7,047 nt of DNA from Candidatus Krumholzibacteriia bacterium (GCA_030590265.1 JAUUYW010000174.1:1-7047), one strand, 5' to 3'; positions 1 to 6,795 are shown, counted from the stretch's first letter. Numbers and translations: made by a program. The notes: generated by a model from the sequence alone, not told the origin.

Positions 1-3000
1 AACGGACTCGCCAAAGCTGATCTTGCCCTGGAGCAGTGGGATCAGGGCCTGAATCTGCTGGATGAAGGAAGAGCCTCCGCTGCCGCCGAACATTTCTACA
101 TTTTATTCGAACAACAACCCCACCGTCTTGATTTGCTGGAAGGCTGTTTTCGCGCTGAAAACTACCGGAGCCACGCCGACTCGGTGCAGGCCCTGGTGGA
201 GCACCGAGTTGTTTCAGATTTACCCCCAGGTGGTTTGGGTCGACGTTATCTCATCGCCAAGGCCCTGCGAAGGCAAAACCAATTTTCCGCCGCGGCTGAC
301 AGTTTTCAAGAGTTGGCCCGAACCAGCCAATTGCAAAATGATTTTCTTTCGGCCTTTACGGCGACTCAAATGGTCTGCAGATGTCGGTTCGACATCATGG
401 ATCCCGACCTCATCATGGATTCCCGGCAGGCAATAACCTCGGCGAGCCGACTCTTGCCCCATCATCCCCGTTTGCAGCTGGAAACCAATATTATCATGGC
501 CAACTCCCACTTCCTGTTGGATGAACTGAACCTGGCTGAACCCATGTACCAGTCAGCCCTGGACAGTGCCCAGGCTCGGGGTTACCTGGAAATGCAATTG
601 GATATTCTCAATGCTCTTGGCGGACTTGCATCGAAACAACGGCGTCAAGAAGAGGCTCTCAAGTACTATCAACAAGCCCAGGCCATTGCCCTTGATATTG
701 GTGAACGAGGTCGACTGTGCCTGGTCCTGACCAATCTGGGATACGAAGAAACTAATCAACGCAAGCTGGAGTTGGCCAACACCCACCTTTTGCAGGCTCA
801 GACGTTGGCAAGGGATTGGGGTTATCATCGTTTCCTGGGTCCTATCCAATCAGGGCTGGGTGCCGTAGCCGAAATGTCTGGTGATCGCCAGGAAGCCGTG
901 CGGCGGTTCAGGGAAGCCTTGATTCTGAGTGAACAAGGGGACAACATCTTTGTGGAACTCGGTGCACGGCAACGCTTGGCTTACAATTTGGCCCTGATGG
1001 GTGAATACACCGAGGCCCAACTTCAGTATGAAACCTGTTTGGACGTTTTGGACCGGCAGGGAGGGACGTTTATTCTGAATTGGGTGCTGGCTGGCCTTGC
1101 TCTGACCAACCACAAGCTGGGTTACCTGGACCGGGCTGCGGAATATTATCAACGGGCACATTCGGTCAACATCGACATTGGGGATCAAATGAGTGCCACT
1201 TGGTGCCTGAATTCCCTGGGCCTGATCCAAGCCCTGCGAGGTGATTATCGCCAGGCTTTGATCACCAACCATCAGGCATTGGAACAGTACAAGGAATTGG
1301 GTGACCAGGAAGGTGCCGGGTACGCCCTGGCCAGCAGTGCTGATGTTTATCTTACACTTGGTGATTATCAGGAGGCCCTGGAACATTGCCAAGCAGCTCT
1401 GGCCCTGGCCGAAGAAACCAACGCCGAAGAACTGCTGCGCAAGGCCTCCCAAACCATGGCCGCAATATATTCCGCCACCGGTAAATCCGATCTGGCGGAA
1501 CTGAATTTCCTGCGGGTTATCGATATTTCCCGCCGCTGGAACGAATTGGTCGTGGAAATTTGGGCTCTGAACGGTCTGGCTGAGCACTACTTGTCCGAAG
1601 GAAGGCAGGAAGATGCGCGTGGTTGTTTGCAAACCGCTCTGGACCTGATGGAGGATCGGGAATATTTCCATGTGCGTTCCGAGACTTGCCGGCTTTTGGG
1701 GCGAGCTGCCCATTCACCAGAAGAAGCGGTGAATTGGGGGAAGCAGGCGGTGGAACTGGCCGAGGCGGGCGGTTTGCCGGATTTGGAATGGAAAGCCCTC
1801 TCGGACTTGGGGGCATACCACTTTCAGTTGGGTCAAAACAAACTGGCGGAAGAGTTTCTGCAACGCGCAGTCACTTTGGTGGAATCGTTGCGGCGACAGG
1901 CAGGGGCCGACGAGTTGCGCCGGCATATGCTCCGGCCCGCCCTTCAGCCCTACGAACGTTTGGTTGAGTTGTATGTCATGGGCACAGCTGATCCGGCAAG
2001 TGCATTCGTCACATCGGAGCGCTCTCGGGCCCAAATCATGGCCAGCCGTTTGAATGCTGCCATGGCTCATAGCAGCAACCTTCCTGTTCGCACGACAGAT
2101 CCTGAAGAGAGGGATTTGGCGGCTACGATTACCTTCCTGCAATCCCGTTTGCAGGAGGCAAACCTGGGAGAGACCACGCGAGATTCCCTGCGCCAACAAA
2201 TCAATGAACTGGAAGACGAATTCACGCTGTTGAAGCTGCGTTGGTCTGCTGAAGAAGAAATCGACGCCGCGGTTCTTTTTCCTGAAACTCCGGAAGCAAA
2301 ACAGTTGCAGGCCGTTTTGAAACCGAAAGAGCACTTGCTTTCCTACTTTTTAGGCACCGATCAATCCTTCTTGTTTTCCGTAAATCGTACCCATATCAAA
2401 ACCTATATCTTGCCTTCACGCCATTTGTTGGAGGAGAAAATCAAACTCTTCCTTCGCCTGCAGAAACATGCCAGCGGTGGAGAACCATCGCTACCCGAAG
2501 AAGTCATGGCCACAGCCAGGCAAGAGCTCTACTCCTTGCTGGTTGAACCGGCGTCGGGTGATTTTTCCGATACTTCGACTTTGGTGATTGTTCCGGATGG
2601 GTTGCTGCATCGATTGCCTTTCGCATATCTGCATGATGGAGAAAAGTACCTTTTTGAAAGCAACGAGCAATTCACTGCTCCGTCTTTGCAAGCCCTGGGC
2701 TTGCTGAGAAAGCGGACCGAGGTTTCAACCCAGGATCGCTCGCCCAAACAAATCCTGGCCATTGGCTGCGAGGGGGGAGATTTGGAGGGGAGCGCAAGCC
2801 AGGAACGTTTGCATCCCTTCACAGATGCCCCGGTGCCGCGTTTGTCCCAGGTCGACGAAGAAGCCTGGCGCCTGGCTAATCTTTTTGACAGTGCCGTGAT
2901 CTTGACCGGTAATGCAGCCAACGAACAAAAAATCCGCTCGGGTGTTCTGGCCACAGCAGACATCATCCACTTTGCCGCCCACAGTTATGCCGATGAGGTC

Positions 3001-3519
3001 GACGCCCGTCGATCATACATCCTATTGAATCGATCTGCCGAGAATAGTCCCGAAGGAACTTCCAGTATGTTCGACGGGCTTCTTTTGTGGCACGAAATAG
3101 TGGGCCTGGACCTGAAGGCATCCCTGGTGACCTTGGCCTCCTGTCGTTCAGCTGGGGGAATGTTAACCAGTGGCGAAGGGATAACGGGCTTGACCCAGGC
3201 TTTCCTTTTGGCTGGAAGTCGCTGTGTTCTGGCCTCCCAAACCGATGTGCCCGATAGGGAAACTCGCTGGTTCATGGACCAGTTTTACGGTGAGCTGCGA
3301 TCTGGCTCCACTGCCGCCGCTGCCTTGCGAAAGGTGCGATTGCAGGTCCTGAAGGCCAATGGGGCCCAGGACGGGAATTTCCCCGGAGGCGGATTCGTAT
3401 TGACCGGTGACGGCACCGTATCCTACCCTGGAAAATCATCCCGTATCCTGGTCTGGACCCTGGTAATTTGCCTCCTGGTCCTGGCCGCTCTTGTTTTTCG
3501 CAGATGGCAACACAGGTGA
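1..3519 (+). CDS. TPR-repeat CHAT-domain peptidase with C-terminal membrane anchor (5' partial)
   Basis: The reading frame is open from the first base, so the true start lies upstream. TTG at 133 is an internal Leu codon in mid-domain, not a credible start. Visible are 1172 residues (window numbering). Residues 1-155 are helical with degenerate TPR-like stretches. Residues 159-635 hold about twelve TPR units of 40 residues. Residues 728-748 are a charged, coiled-coil-like linker. Residues 778-1137 are a CHAT domain. Its expected catalytic pair is visible: His994 in HFAAHS and Cys1048 in LASCRSAGG, followed by the GEGITGLTQAFLLAG helix typical of the family. CHAT domains are caspase/separase-like cysteine peptidases, and TPR arrays usually bind a partner or trigger. 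Residues 1149-1166 are an uninterrupted hydrophobic segment followed by RRWQHR, suggesting a tail anchor with the enzyme in the cytoplasm. The gene lies 43 bases before an ECF sigma gene on the same strand, so it probably acts with it. Substrate is unknown. Domain assignment is firm; function is inferred. Confidence 0.93.
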   Translation, partial: NGLAKADLALEQWDQGLNLLDEGRASAAAEHFYILFEQQPHRLDLLEGCFRAENYRSHADSVQALVEHRVVSDLPPGGLGRRYLIAKALRRQNQFSAAADSFQELARTSQLQNDFLSAFTATQMVCRCRFDIMDPDLIMDSRQAITSASRLLPHHPRLQLETNIIMANSHFLLDELNLAEPMYQSALDSAQARGYLEMQLDILNALGGLASKQRRQEEALKYYQQAQAIALDIGERGRLCLVLTNLGYEETNQRKLELANTHLLQAQTLARDWGYHRFLGPIQSGLGAVAEMSGDRQEAVRRFREALILSEQGDNIFVELGARQRLAYNLALMGEYTEAQLQYETCLDVLDRQGGTFILNWVLAGLALTNHKLGYLDRAAEYYQRAHSVNIDIGDQMSATWCLNSLGLIQALRGDYRQALITNHQALEQYKELGDQEGAGYALASSADVYLTLGDYQEALEHCQAALALAEETNAEELLRKASQTMAAIYSATGKSDLAELNFLRVIDISRRWNELVVEIWALNGLAEHYLSEGRQEDARGCLQTALDLMEDREYFHVRSETCRLLGRAAHSPEEAVNWGKQAVELAEAGGLPDLEWKALSDLGAYHFQLGQNKLAEEFLQRAVTLVESLRRQAGADELRRHMLRPALQPYERLVELYVMGTADPASAFVTSERSRAQIMASRLNAAMAHSSNLPVRTTDPEERDLAATITFLQSRLQEANLGETTRDSLRQQINELEDEFTLLKLRWSAEEEIDAAVLFPETPEAKQLQAVLKPKEHLLSYFLGTDQSFLFSVNRTHIKTYILPSRHLLEEKIKLFLRLQKHASGGEPSLPEEVMATARQELYSLLVEPASGDFSDTSTLVIVPDGLLHRLPFAYLHDGEKYLFESNEQFTAPSLQALGLLRKRTEVSTQDRSPKQILAIGCEGGDLEGSASQERLHPFTDAPVPRLSQVDEEAWRLANLFDSAVILTGNAANEQKIRSGVLATADIIHFAAHSYADEVDARRSYILLNRSAENSPEGTSSMFDGLLLWHEIVGLDLKASLVTLASCRSAGGMLTSGEGITGLTQAFLLAGSRCVLASQTDVPDRETRWFMDQFYGELRSGSTAAAALRKVRLQVLKANGAQDGNFPGGGFVLTGDGTVSYPGKSSRILVWTLVICLLVLAALVFRRWQHR
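475..1905 (+). repeat. Array of about twelve 40-residue (120-base) TPR units
   Basis: The translated region divides into consecutive units of about 40 residues. Each has a helix A with an LG/LA pair, a short GDY/GEY/GQN-like turn, then a helix B of the type EALEHCQAALALAEE. Clear units begin near 598, 718, 835, 955, 1075, 1195, 1315, 1435, 1555, 1675 and 1786. The 40-residue period (rather than 34) is the TPR_12-like form usual next to CHAT domains. At DNA level the repeats are mostly diverged, but units 6 and 7 share the ten bases GGTGATTATC at 1240 and 1360, exactly 120 bases apart. The unit near 1675 is shortened by a few residues. Confidence 0.85.
3445..3498 (+). other. C-terminal transmembrane segment of the CHAT protein
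   Basis: Eighteen consecutive codons encode only hydrophobic or small residues (ILVWTLVICL then LVLAALVF). They are preceded by Lys and Arg and followed by Arg-Arg-Trp-Gln-His-Arg and the stop. This is the only strong membrane segment in the visible part of the protein. The N-terminus lies outside the window, so topology cannot be settled; a cytoplasmic peptidase with a tail anchor is the simplest reading. Confidence 0.8.
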
Positions 3520-3547
3520 CAATTTGTTTTGTGTCATTTTTCAATTC

Positions 3548-3553
3548 GAAGAG
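3548..3553 (+). promoter_or_regulatory. Weak ribosome binding site for the ECF sigma gene
   Basis: GAAGAG lies nine bases before GTG at 3563. It is a weak purine-rich match, but no better one precedes another in-frame start. TTG at 3575 has AGGG directly against it with no spacing. The TTGs at 3491 and 3524 would add non-homologous sequence read from the CHAT gene's 3' end and the spacer. Confidence 0.45.
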
Positions 3554-3562
3554 TCCAAGCAA

Positions 3563-4150
3563 GTGAACCCAGGGTTGAAGACCCTCGGGGATGCCGAACT
3601 GGTGGCCCAAATAGTGGACCAGGGTTCCGAGGCAGCCAGCACGGTATTGTTCCACCGTTACCGAAAAAAAATCTACATCTGGGCCTTCAATATTGCCCAC
3701 GACAGGGAAGAGGCGGTGGATCTTACCCAGGAAGTGTTCATCCGGATATTCAGAGGCCTGGGTGGGTATGACGGAAGAGCCCAATTCTCAACCTGGGTCT
3801 ACAGCATCGCTCGCAACCATTGTCTATCGGTGGTGGGGACCAAGAAAAACCGCTGGCGAAAAAAGCTGGCTGCTATGGATGATTTCGAGGCCGAAGATCT
3901 GTCCTTTTCCAACGGTCTGCAACAGGCTCAAATAGCAGGCGAGTTGGATGAAATCCTGATCAAGGCCGGCAAGCTGATGAAGGAATTGGAGTTGGAGGCG
4001 TTCATTCTACACTTTCGGGATGGTTTGACAGTGAAGGAAATTTCACGAACCCTTGGCTGCACCAATACCAGCGGAGCCCGATCCCTGATCCAGAACGCAA
4101 GCCGGAAATTCAAGCGAATGGTTGGACGAAAGGACCGGACCGGTGACTAG
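3563..4150 (+). CDS. ECF-family RNA polymerase sigma factor
   Basis: From GTG at 3563 this encodes 195 residues, the usual size of an extracytoplasmic-function sigma factor, which directs RNA polymerase core to a small regulon. Region 2 spans about residues 23-92. It contains the core-binding and -10 recognition segment DREEAVDLTQEVFIRIF and the FSTWVYSIARNHCLS helix. A charged linker follows, and region 4 (about 135-187) has a helix-turn-helix built on GLTVKEISRTLGC that would read the -35 element. The frame is open upstream to TTG 3491 inside the CHAT gene, but there is no ATG, and the family similarity begins just after the GTG. The recognition helix, TNTSGARSLIQNASRKFKR, departs from the common TVKSRLxRAR form, so the promoter preference may be unusual. 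The gene overlaps the anti-sigma gene by 8 bases, a classical sigma/anti-sigma pair likely to be translationally coupled. The exact ECF group cannot be told here. Confidence 0.92.
   Translation: MNPGLKTLGDAELVAQIVDQGSEAASTVLFHRYRKKIYIWAFNIAHDREEAVDLTQEVFIRIFRGLGGYDGRAQFSTWVYSIARNHCLSVVGTKKNRWRKKLAAMDDFEAEDLSFSNGLQQAQIAGELDEILIKAGKLMKELELEAFILHFRDGLTVKEISRTLGCTNTSGARSLIQNASRKFKRMVGRKDRTGD
4128..4134 (+). promoter_or_regulatory. Ribosome binding site that decides the anti-sigma start
   Basis: GAAAGGA ends eight bases before GTG at 4143, ideal spacing. This favours the GTG over TTG at 4122, which has no such site. It lies inside the end of the sigma gene, consistent with coupled translation. 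Confidence 0.7.
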
Positions 4151-4877
4151 AGACAACAGTCAAAATCATCCGGACCTGGATGCTCTCCTGGCCTATACCG
4201 AAGAGCGGCTGGCTGGAGTGGAGAGGGTCGAGGTAGGACAACATCTTGAATCCTGCGCTCAGTGCCGTCTTGAAATCAAGCGTTTCAAGCGTTTCAACGA
4301 ATTGGGCCAAGACTCTTCTGAAGACCTGGGATCTGAAGACCAGGCAGTGCAGTGGGATCGTGCCGAACTGGAATTGCAGCGAGCCTGGCGCGAAAATATT
4401 CAACCTGCCATTAACAATGCTCAAAGTCCTGGGCGGCTTACTCGGCGTCGTTCCTTGGTCTGGTTGGTGCCAGCCGCCGTTGCCGCCGTTGCCGCCTTGA
4501 TTTTTTTGGGACCCACTCTTGCCCCGGAATCCTTTTCTCCGCCCACGGTTTCTTCCATAATTCGAGGAGCCGAAGGAGACTCCACCTCTCAAATCAGCCT
4601 GGATGCTCCCTTCGGCCAATTGGAATCACCACCGGAGAAGTTTCTTTGGCAAACGGATGTGGAGTGTGAGCATTTTACTCTTGAGATCTTCACTTCCGAC
4701 CTGGAGTCAGTCTTTGTCAAATCCCAGCTTGAAATCCCTTCCTGGTCCATGACCAAAGAAGTAGCCGACTTGCTGGAAGCAGAGAAAATTTACCTGTGGA
4801 ATGTGCGGGGCTTTGTTCAACTCAAACCTGTGGCTGAATCGGGCAACAACTGGTTTCGGTTTCCGAAATTGGACTAG
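4143..4877 (+). CDS. Membrane anti-sigma factor with zinc-binding (ZAS / zf-HC2) domain
   Basis: From GTG at 4143 this encodes 244 residues. The N-terminal ZAS domain has His9, His34, Cys38 and Cys41 (HLESCAQC), giving H-x24-H-x3-C-x2-C, the zinc-ligand spacing known for ChrR-type anti-sigma factors. That domain wraps the partner sigma factor and keeps it from RNA polymerase. Residues 45-100 are a charged linker. Three arginines (101-103) precede a single membrane helix at about 104-123, which by the positive-inside rule leaves residues 124-244 outside the cytoplasm. The outer part (about 165-241) alternates hydrophobic and polar residues, with FLWQ near its start, IYLWNVRG near its end and a final WFRF strand. 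This looks like a fibronectin-III/Ig-like sandwich, as often seen in such proteins. The partner is surely the overlapping sigma gene. The signal sensed and the release mechanism are unknown. TTG at 4122 is the alternative start. Confidence 0.88.
   Translation: MTRDNSQNHPDLDALLAYTEERLAGVERVEVGQHLESCAQCRLEIKRFKRFNELGQDSSEDLGSEDQAVQWDRAELELQRAWRENIQPAINNAQSPGRLTRRRSLVWLVPAAVAAVAALIFLGPTLAPESFSPPTVSSIIRGAEGDSTSQISLDAPFGQLESPPEKFLWQTDVECEHFTLEIFTSDLESVFVKSQLEIPSWSMTKEVADLLEAEKIYLWNVRGFVQLKPVAESGNNWFRFPKLD
4278..4295 (+). repeat. Two tandem copies of a 9-base unit (AAGCGTTTC)
   Basis: Two exact adjacent copies in frame encode Lys-Arg-Phe-Lys-Arg-Phe at residues 46-51 of the anti-sigma factor, directly after the zinc-ligand cysteines. 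This is a small in-frame duplication in the linker. Confidence 0.8.
4473..4496 (+). repeat. 9-base tandem repeat (GCCGCCGTT), about 2.7 copies
   Basis: Two full copies at 4473-4481 and 4482-4490, plus GCCGCC, encode the Ala-Ala-Val run in the membrane helix of the anti-sigma factor. Copy-number change would lengthen or shorten the helix by three residues without breaking the frame. Confidence 0.8.
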
Positions 4878-4919
4878 TTTGAAATTTCATCGATCCGGCT
4901 TGTCGAGCAGTCGGCGATC

Positions 4920-4952
4920 AAAAACAACGGCCCCCGGTTATCCGGAGGCCGT
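4920..4952 (-). terminator. Rho-independent terminator of the acyl-CoA dehydrogenase gene
   Basis: Bases 4927-4937 and 4942-4952 form an 11-pair stem with a four-base loop. Read on the minus strand, the only non-Watson-Crick position (4933/4946) is a G-U pair, so the RNA stem is continuous. It is followed by a T-rich tract (TTGTTTTTG). Read on the plus strand the same position is a C-A mismatch and the following bases are CTCTTATT, so it should be weaker for the anti-sigma transcript. It lies 22 bases past the minus-strand stop codon in the convergent spacer. Confidence 0.85.
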
Positions 4953-4974
4953 CTCTTATTACCCAGACTTGAAC

Positions 4975-6765
4975 CTAACCAACAGTCCAGCCATCAGCCG
5001 CAATCACCTTATCGGCAATGCGATCGTGCAACTTGGCCCGGCTCACCGGATCATGCTTGGTCAGCCGGCGCAAGCCAGCGGCGTAAGTGCGCAGCTCATC
5101 ACCATCAACGGTGTTGGCCAGCACATTGCGAGCCAACACTCCGACCTTGTCCATGGCATCATGAACACCCAGGGTAAGCATGTCAGCCATGAGTGCGGCA
5201 GAATCCTGGCCGTCTTTGTCAGCCTTTTTCAAGGCACGCAAAATACCGCTCTCACAAGCATAGGCATGCATGCAGATGTCGGCGACGTCGGCCAGCACTT
5301 CCTGTTGGTCCTTCAATCCCATGCCGAATTTTTGCGCGGCCAGGCCCAAGCCTGCCAGCACAACTTTCTTCATGTTGGCCACGAGTTTCATTTCGTCTTC
5401 CATGAATTCAGGCTCGCCGGGCTCCTCGAAAGAAGGCAGGGCGGTCAACTCTTCAGCCACCGTCTGGGCAGCCTTCAGGAAGGCCAGCTCGCCTTTCATG
5501 GCCTTCTTCATGATCATGCCGGGGATGATCATGCGGTTGATTTCATTGGTGCCCTCGAACAAACGATTGATGCGTTCGTCTCGGTAGTAACGCTCCACCG
5601 GGTACTCGCTGCAATAGCCGTAACCGCCGAGCATTTGAACACCTTCATCTACTGCAAAGGCCAGGGCTTCACTGGCATAAACCTTGATCATGGAGCACTC
5701 GATGCTGAACTCTTCCACCATCTGAATGCCGGCCAGGTCGTAGCCCTCGGCGCTTTTGTCCAGGGTTTCGATGGCCTTGTCCAGCAAACCGGCGGTGCGG
5801 TAGACCATGCTCTCGGTCAGGAAGCCACTGGTCTGCACATCGGCGATCTTTTTGCGGATCAGTCCGAAGTTGCTCAGGGGTTGGCCGAACTGCTCGCGTT
5901 CCTTGGTGTAGGGCACGGCCGAAGCAAGCGTCATCTTGATACCACCGAGGACGCTTGCACCCAGCTTGAAACGACCCACATTCAGGATGTTGAAGGCGAT
6001 GTGATGGCCTTTGCCAATCTGGCCCAGCAGGTCATCCGCAGGTACTTTCACGTCTTCAAGGGTGATGGAGCAGGTGGAGGAACCCTTGATGCCCATCTTG
6101 TGTTCTTCGGCACCGATGGTCACTCCGTCTGCATGCAGATCAACGATGAAGCAAGTGAATTGTTCGCCGTCGATTTTGGCAAACAGGATGCAGATGTCGC
6201 TGTAGCCGGCATTGGTGATGAATTGTTTGCTGCCATTCATCACGTAGTGGCTGCCGTCTTCACTCAGCTTGGCCGTAGTGGCTGCGGCCAGGGCATCACT
6301 CCCGCTGCCGGTCTCGGTCAGGGCGTAACAGGTCATGATTTCACCTGTAGCAATGCCCGGCAGGTATTTGGTTTTTTGCTCCTCGGTACCAAAGTACACA
6401 ATGGGCAAAGTGCCGATGCCTGATTGGGCACCATGGGTCACGGCGAAACTGCCGGCGTTGGCCATGCGCTCGCTCACCAGCATGACGGTGGCTTTGTTGC
6501 TGCCCATGCCACCGTAGGCTTCGGGAATATCCACCATGAGCAGGCCCATATCCGCCGCCTGCTTGAGCAATCCCTTGCCCAGATCGGTGTTGCCTTTGTA
6601 TTCCAACTCGTCCCTCACCGGGGCAATGACGGAATCCACAAAGCCATCCACAGTGGTGGAAAACATGCGTTGATTCTCGTCAAAATCCTCGGGTGTGAAC
6701 GCGTCGCCGGGGGCGGTCTCGGAAAGCAGGAACTCGCCGCCCGTTGGGTAACTCTTATCTGCCAT
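4975..6765 (-). CDS. fadE: Acyl-CoA dehydrogenase, VLCAD-like (fatty-acid beta-oxidation)
   Basis: The protein is a 596-residue flavoenzyme that introduces the alpha-beta double bond into fatty acyl-CoA, the first step of beta-oxidation, passing electrons to electron-transfer flavoprotein. Both family signatures are complete: ALTETGSGSDALA at 148-160 (flavin/substrate region) and QMLGGYGYCSEYPVERYYRD at 377-396. The catalytic base is Glu404 in RLFEGTNEINR, the position used by medium- and very-long-chain enzymes. Residues about 35-420 are the N-terminal, middle and C-terminal acyl-CoA dehydrogenase domains. Residues 420-596 are the extra helical domain that marks the VLCAD/ACAD9 and Bacillus FadE type; single-domain enzymes are about 380 residues. 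No signal peptide or membrane segment is seen, so it should be cytoplasmic. The ATG at 6765 has a good ribosome binding site. The gene lies 30 bases after a thiolase gene, probably in the same operon. Chain-length preference is inferred from family only. Confidence 0.95.
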   Translation of the reverse strand: MADKSYPTGGEFLLSETAPGDAFTPEDFDENQRMFSTTVDGFVDSVIAPVRDELEYKGNTDLGKGLLKQAADMGLLMVDIPEAYGGMGSNKATVMLVSERMANAGSFAVTHGAQSGIGTLPIVYFGTEEQKTKYLPGIATGEIMTCYALTETGSGSDALAAATTAKLSEDGSHYVMNGSKQFITNAGYSDICILFAKIDGEQFTCFIVDLHADGVTIGAEEHKMGIKGSSTCSITLEDVKVPADDLLGQIGKGHHIAFNILNVGRFKLGASVLGGIKMTLASAVPYTKEREQFGQPLSNFGLIRKKIADVQTSGFLTESMVYRTAGLLDKAIETLDKSAEGYDLAGIQMVEEFSIECSMIKVYASEALAFAVDEGVQMLGGYGYCSEYPVERYYRDERINRLFEGTNEINRMIIPGMIMKKAMKGELAFLKAAQTVAEELTALPSFEEPGEPEFMEDEMKLVANMKKVVLAGLGLAAQKFGMGLKDQQEVLADVADICMHAYACESGILRALKKADKDGQDSAALMADMLTLGVHDAMDKVGVLARNVLANTVDGDELRTYAAGLRRLTKHDPVSRAKLHDRIADKVIAADGWTVG

Positions 6766-6772
6766 TATCGTC

Positions 6773-6780
6773 TCTCCTCG
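6773..6780 (-). promoter_or_regulatory. Strong ribosome binding site of the acyl-CoA dehydrogenase gene
   Basis: On the minus strand CGAGGAGA precedes the ATG by seven bases, a near-consensus Shine-Dalgarno site. It falls in the 30-base gap after the thiolase stop and fixes the start at 6765. Confidence 0.85.
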
Positions 6781-6795
6781 GTTTGAGCGGTTCCT

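Noticed and set aside
1240..1369. Matching ten-base blocks 120 bases apart as a direct-repeat mobile or CRISPR-like signal
   Set aside because: They sit at the same position of consecutive TPR units and are explained by the protein repeat.
850..1713. 287-codon open frame on the minus strand within the TPR region
   Set aside because: Antisense shadow of the TPR array; rich in Gln, Gly, Phe and Pro without domain features, and no ribosome binding site case was found.
3054..3085. GGAACTT resembling an ECF -35 element inside the CHAT gene
   Set aside because: No matching -10 element (such as CGTC or TCTGA) at 15-17 bases, and it lies in well-conserved CHAT coding sequence; likely chance.
133..3519. 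TTG at 133 as the start of the CHAT gene
   Set aside because: The same frame is open and protein-like (helical, TPR-like) from base 1 to 132, so the start is upstream of the window and this TTG encodes an internal Leu.
1..4877. Type III-E CRISPR (Craspase) locus
   Set aside because: TPR-CHAT and sigma genes are present, but there is no CRISPR repeat array, no Cas7-11-like effector, no Csx30/Csx31-like gene and no Cas1 in the window. The sigma inhibitor here is a standard zinc anti-sigma factor.
4801..6423. 540-codon open frame on the plus strand opposite the acyl-CoA dehydrogenase gene
   Set aside because: It lies antisense to a protein with complete catalytic motifs and a strong ribosome binding site. 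Its product is a His/Gln/Val-rich sequence with no recognisable domain, as expected from the complementary frame of a codon-biased gene.
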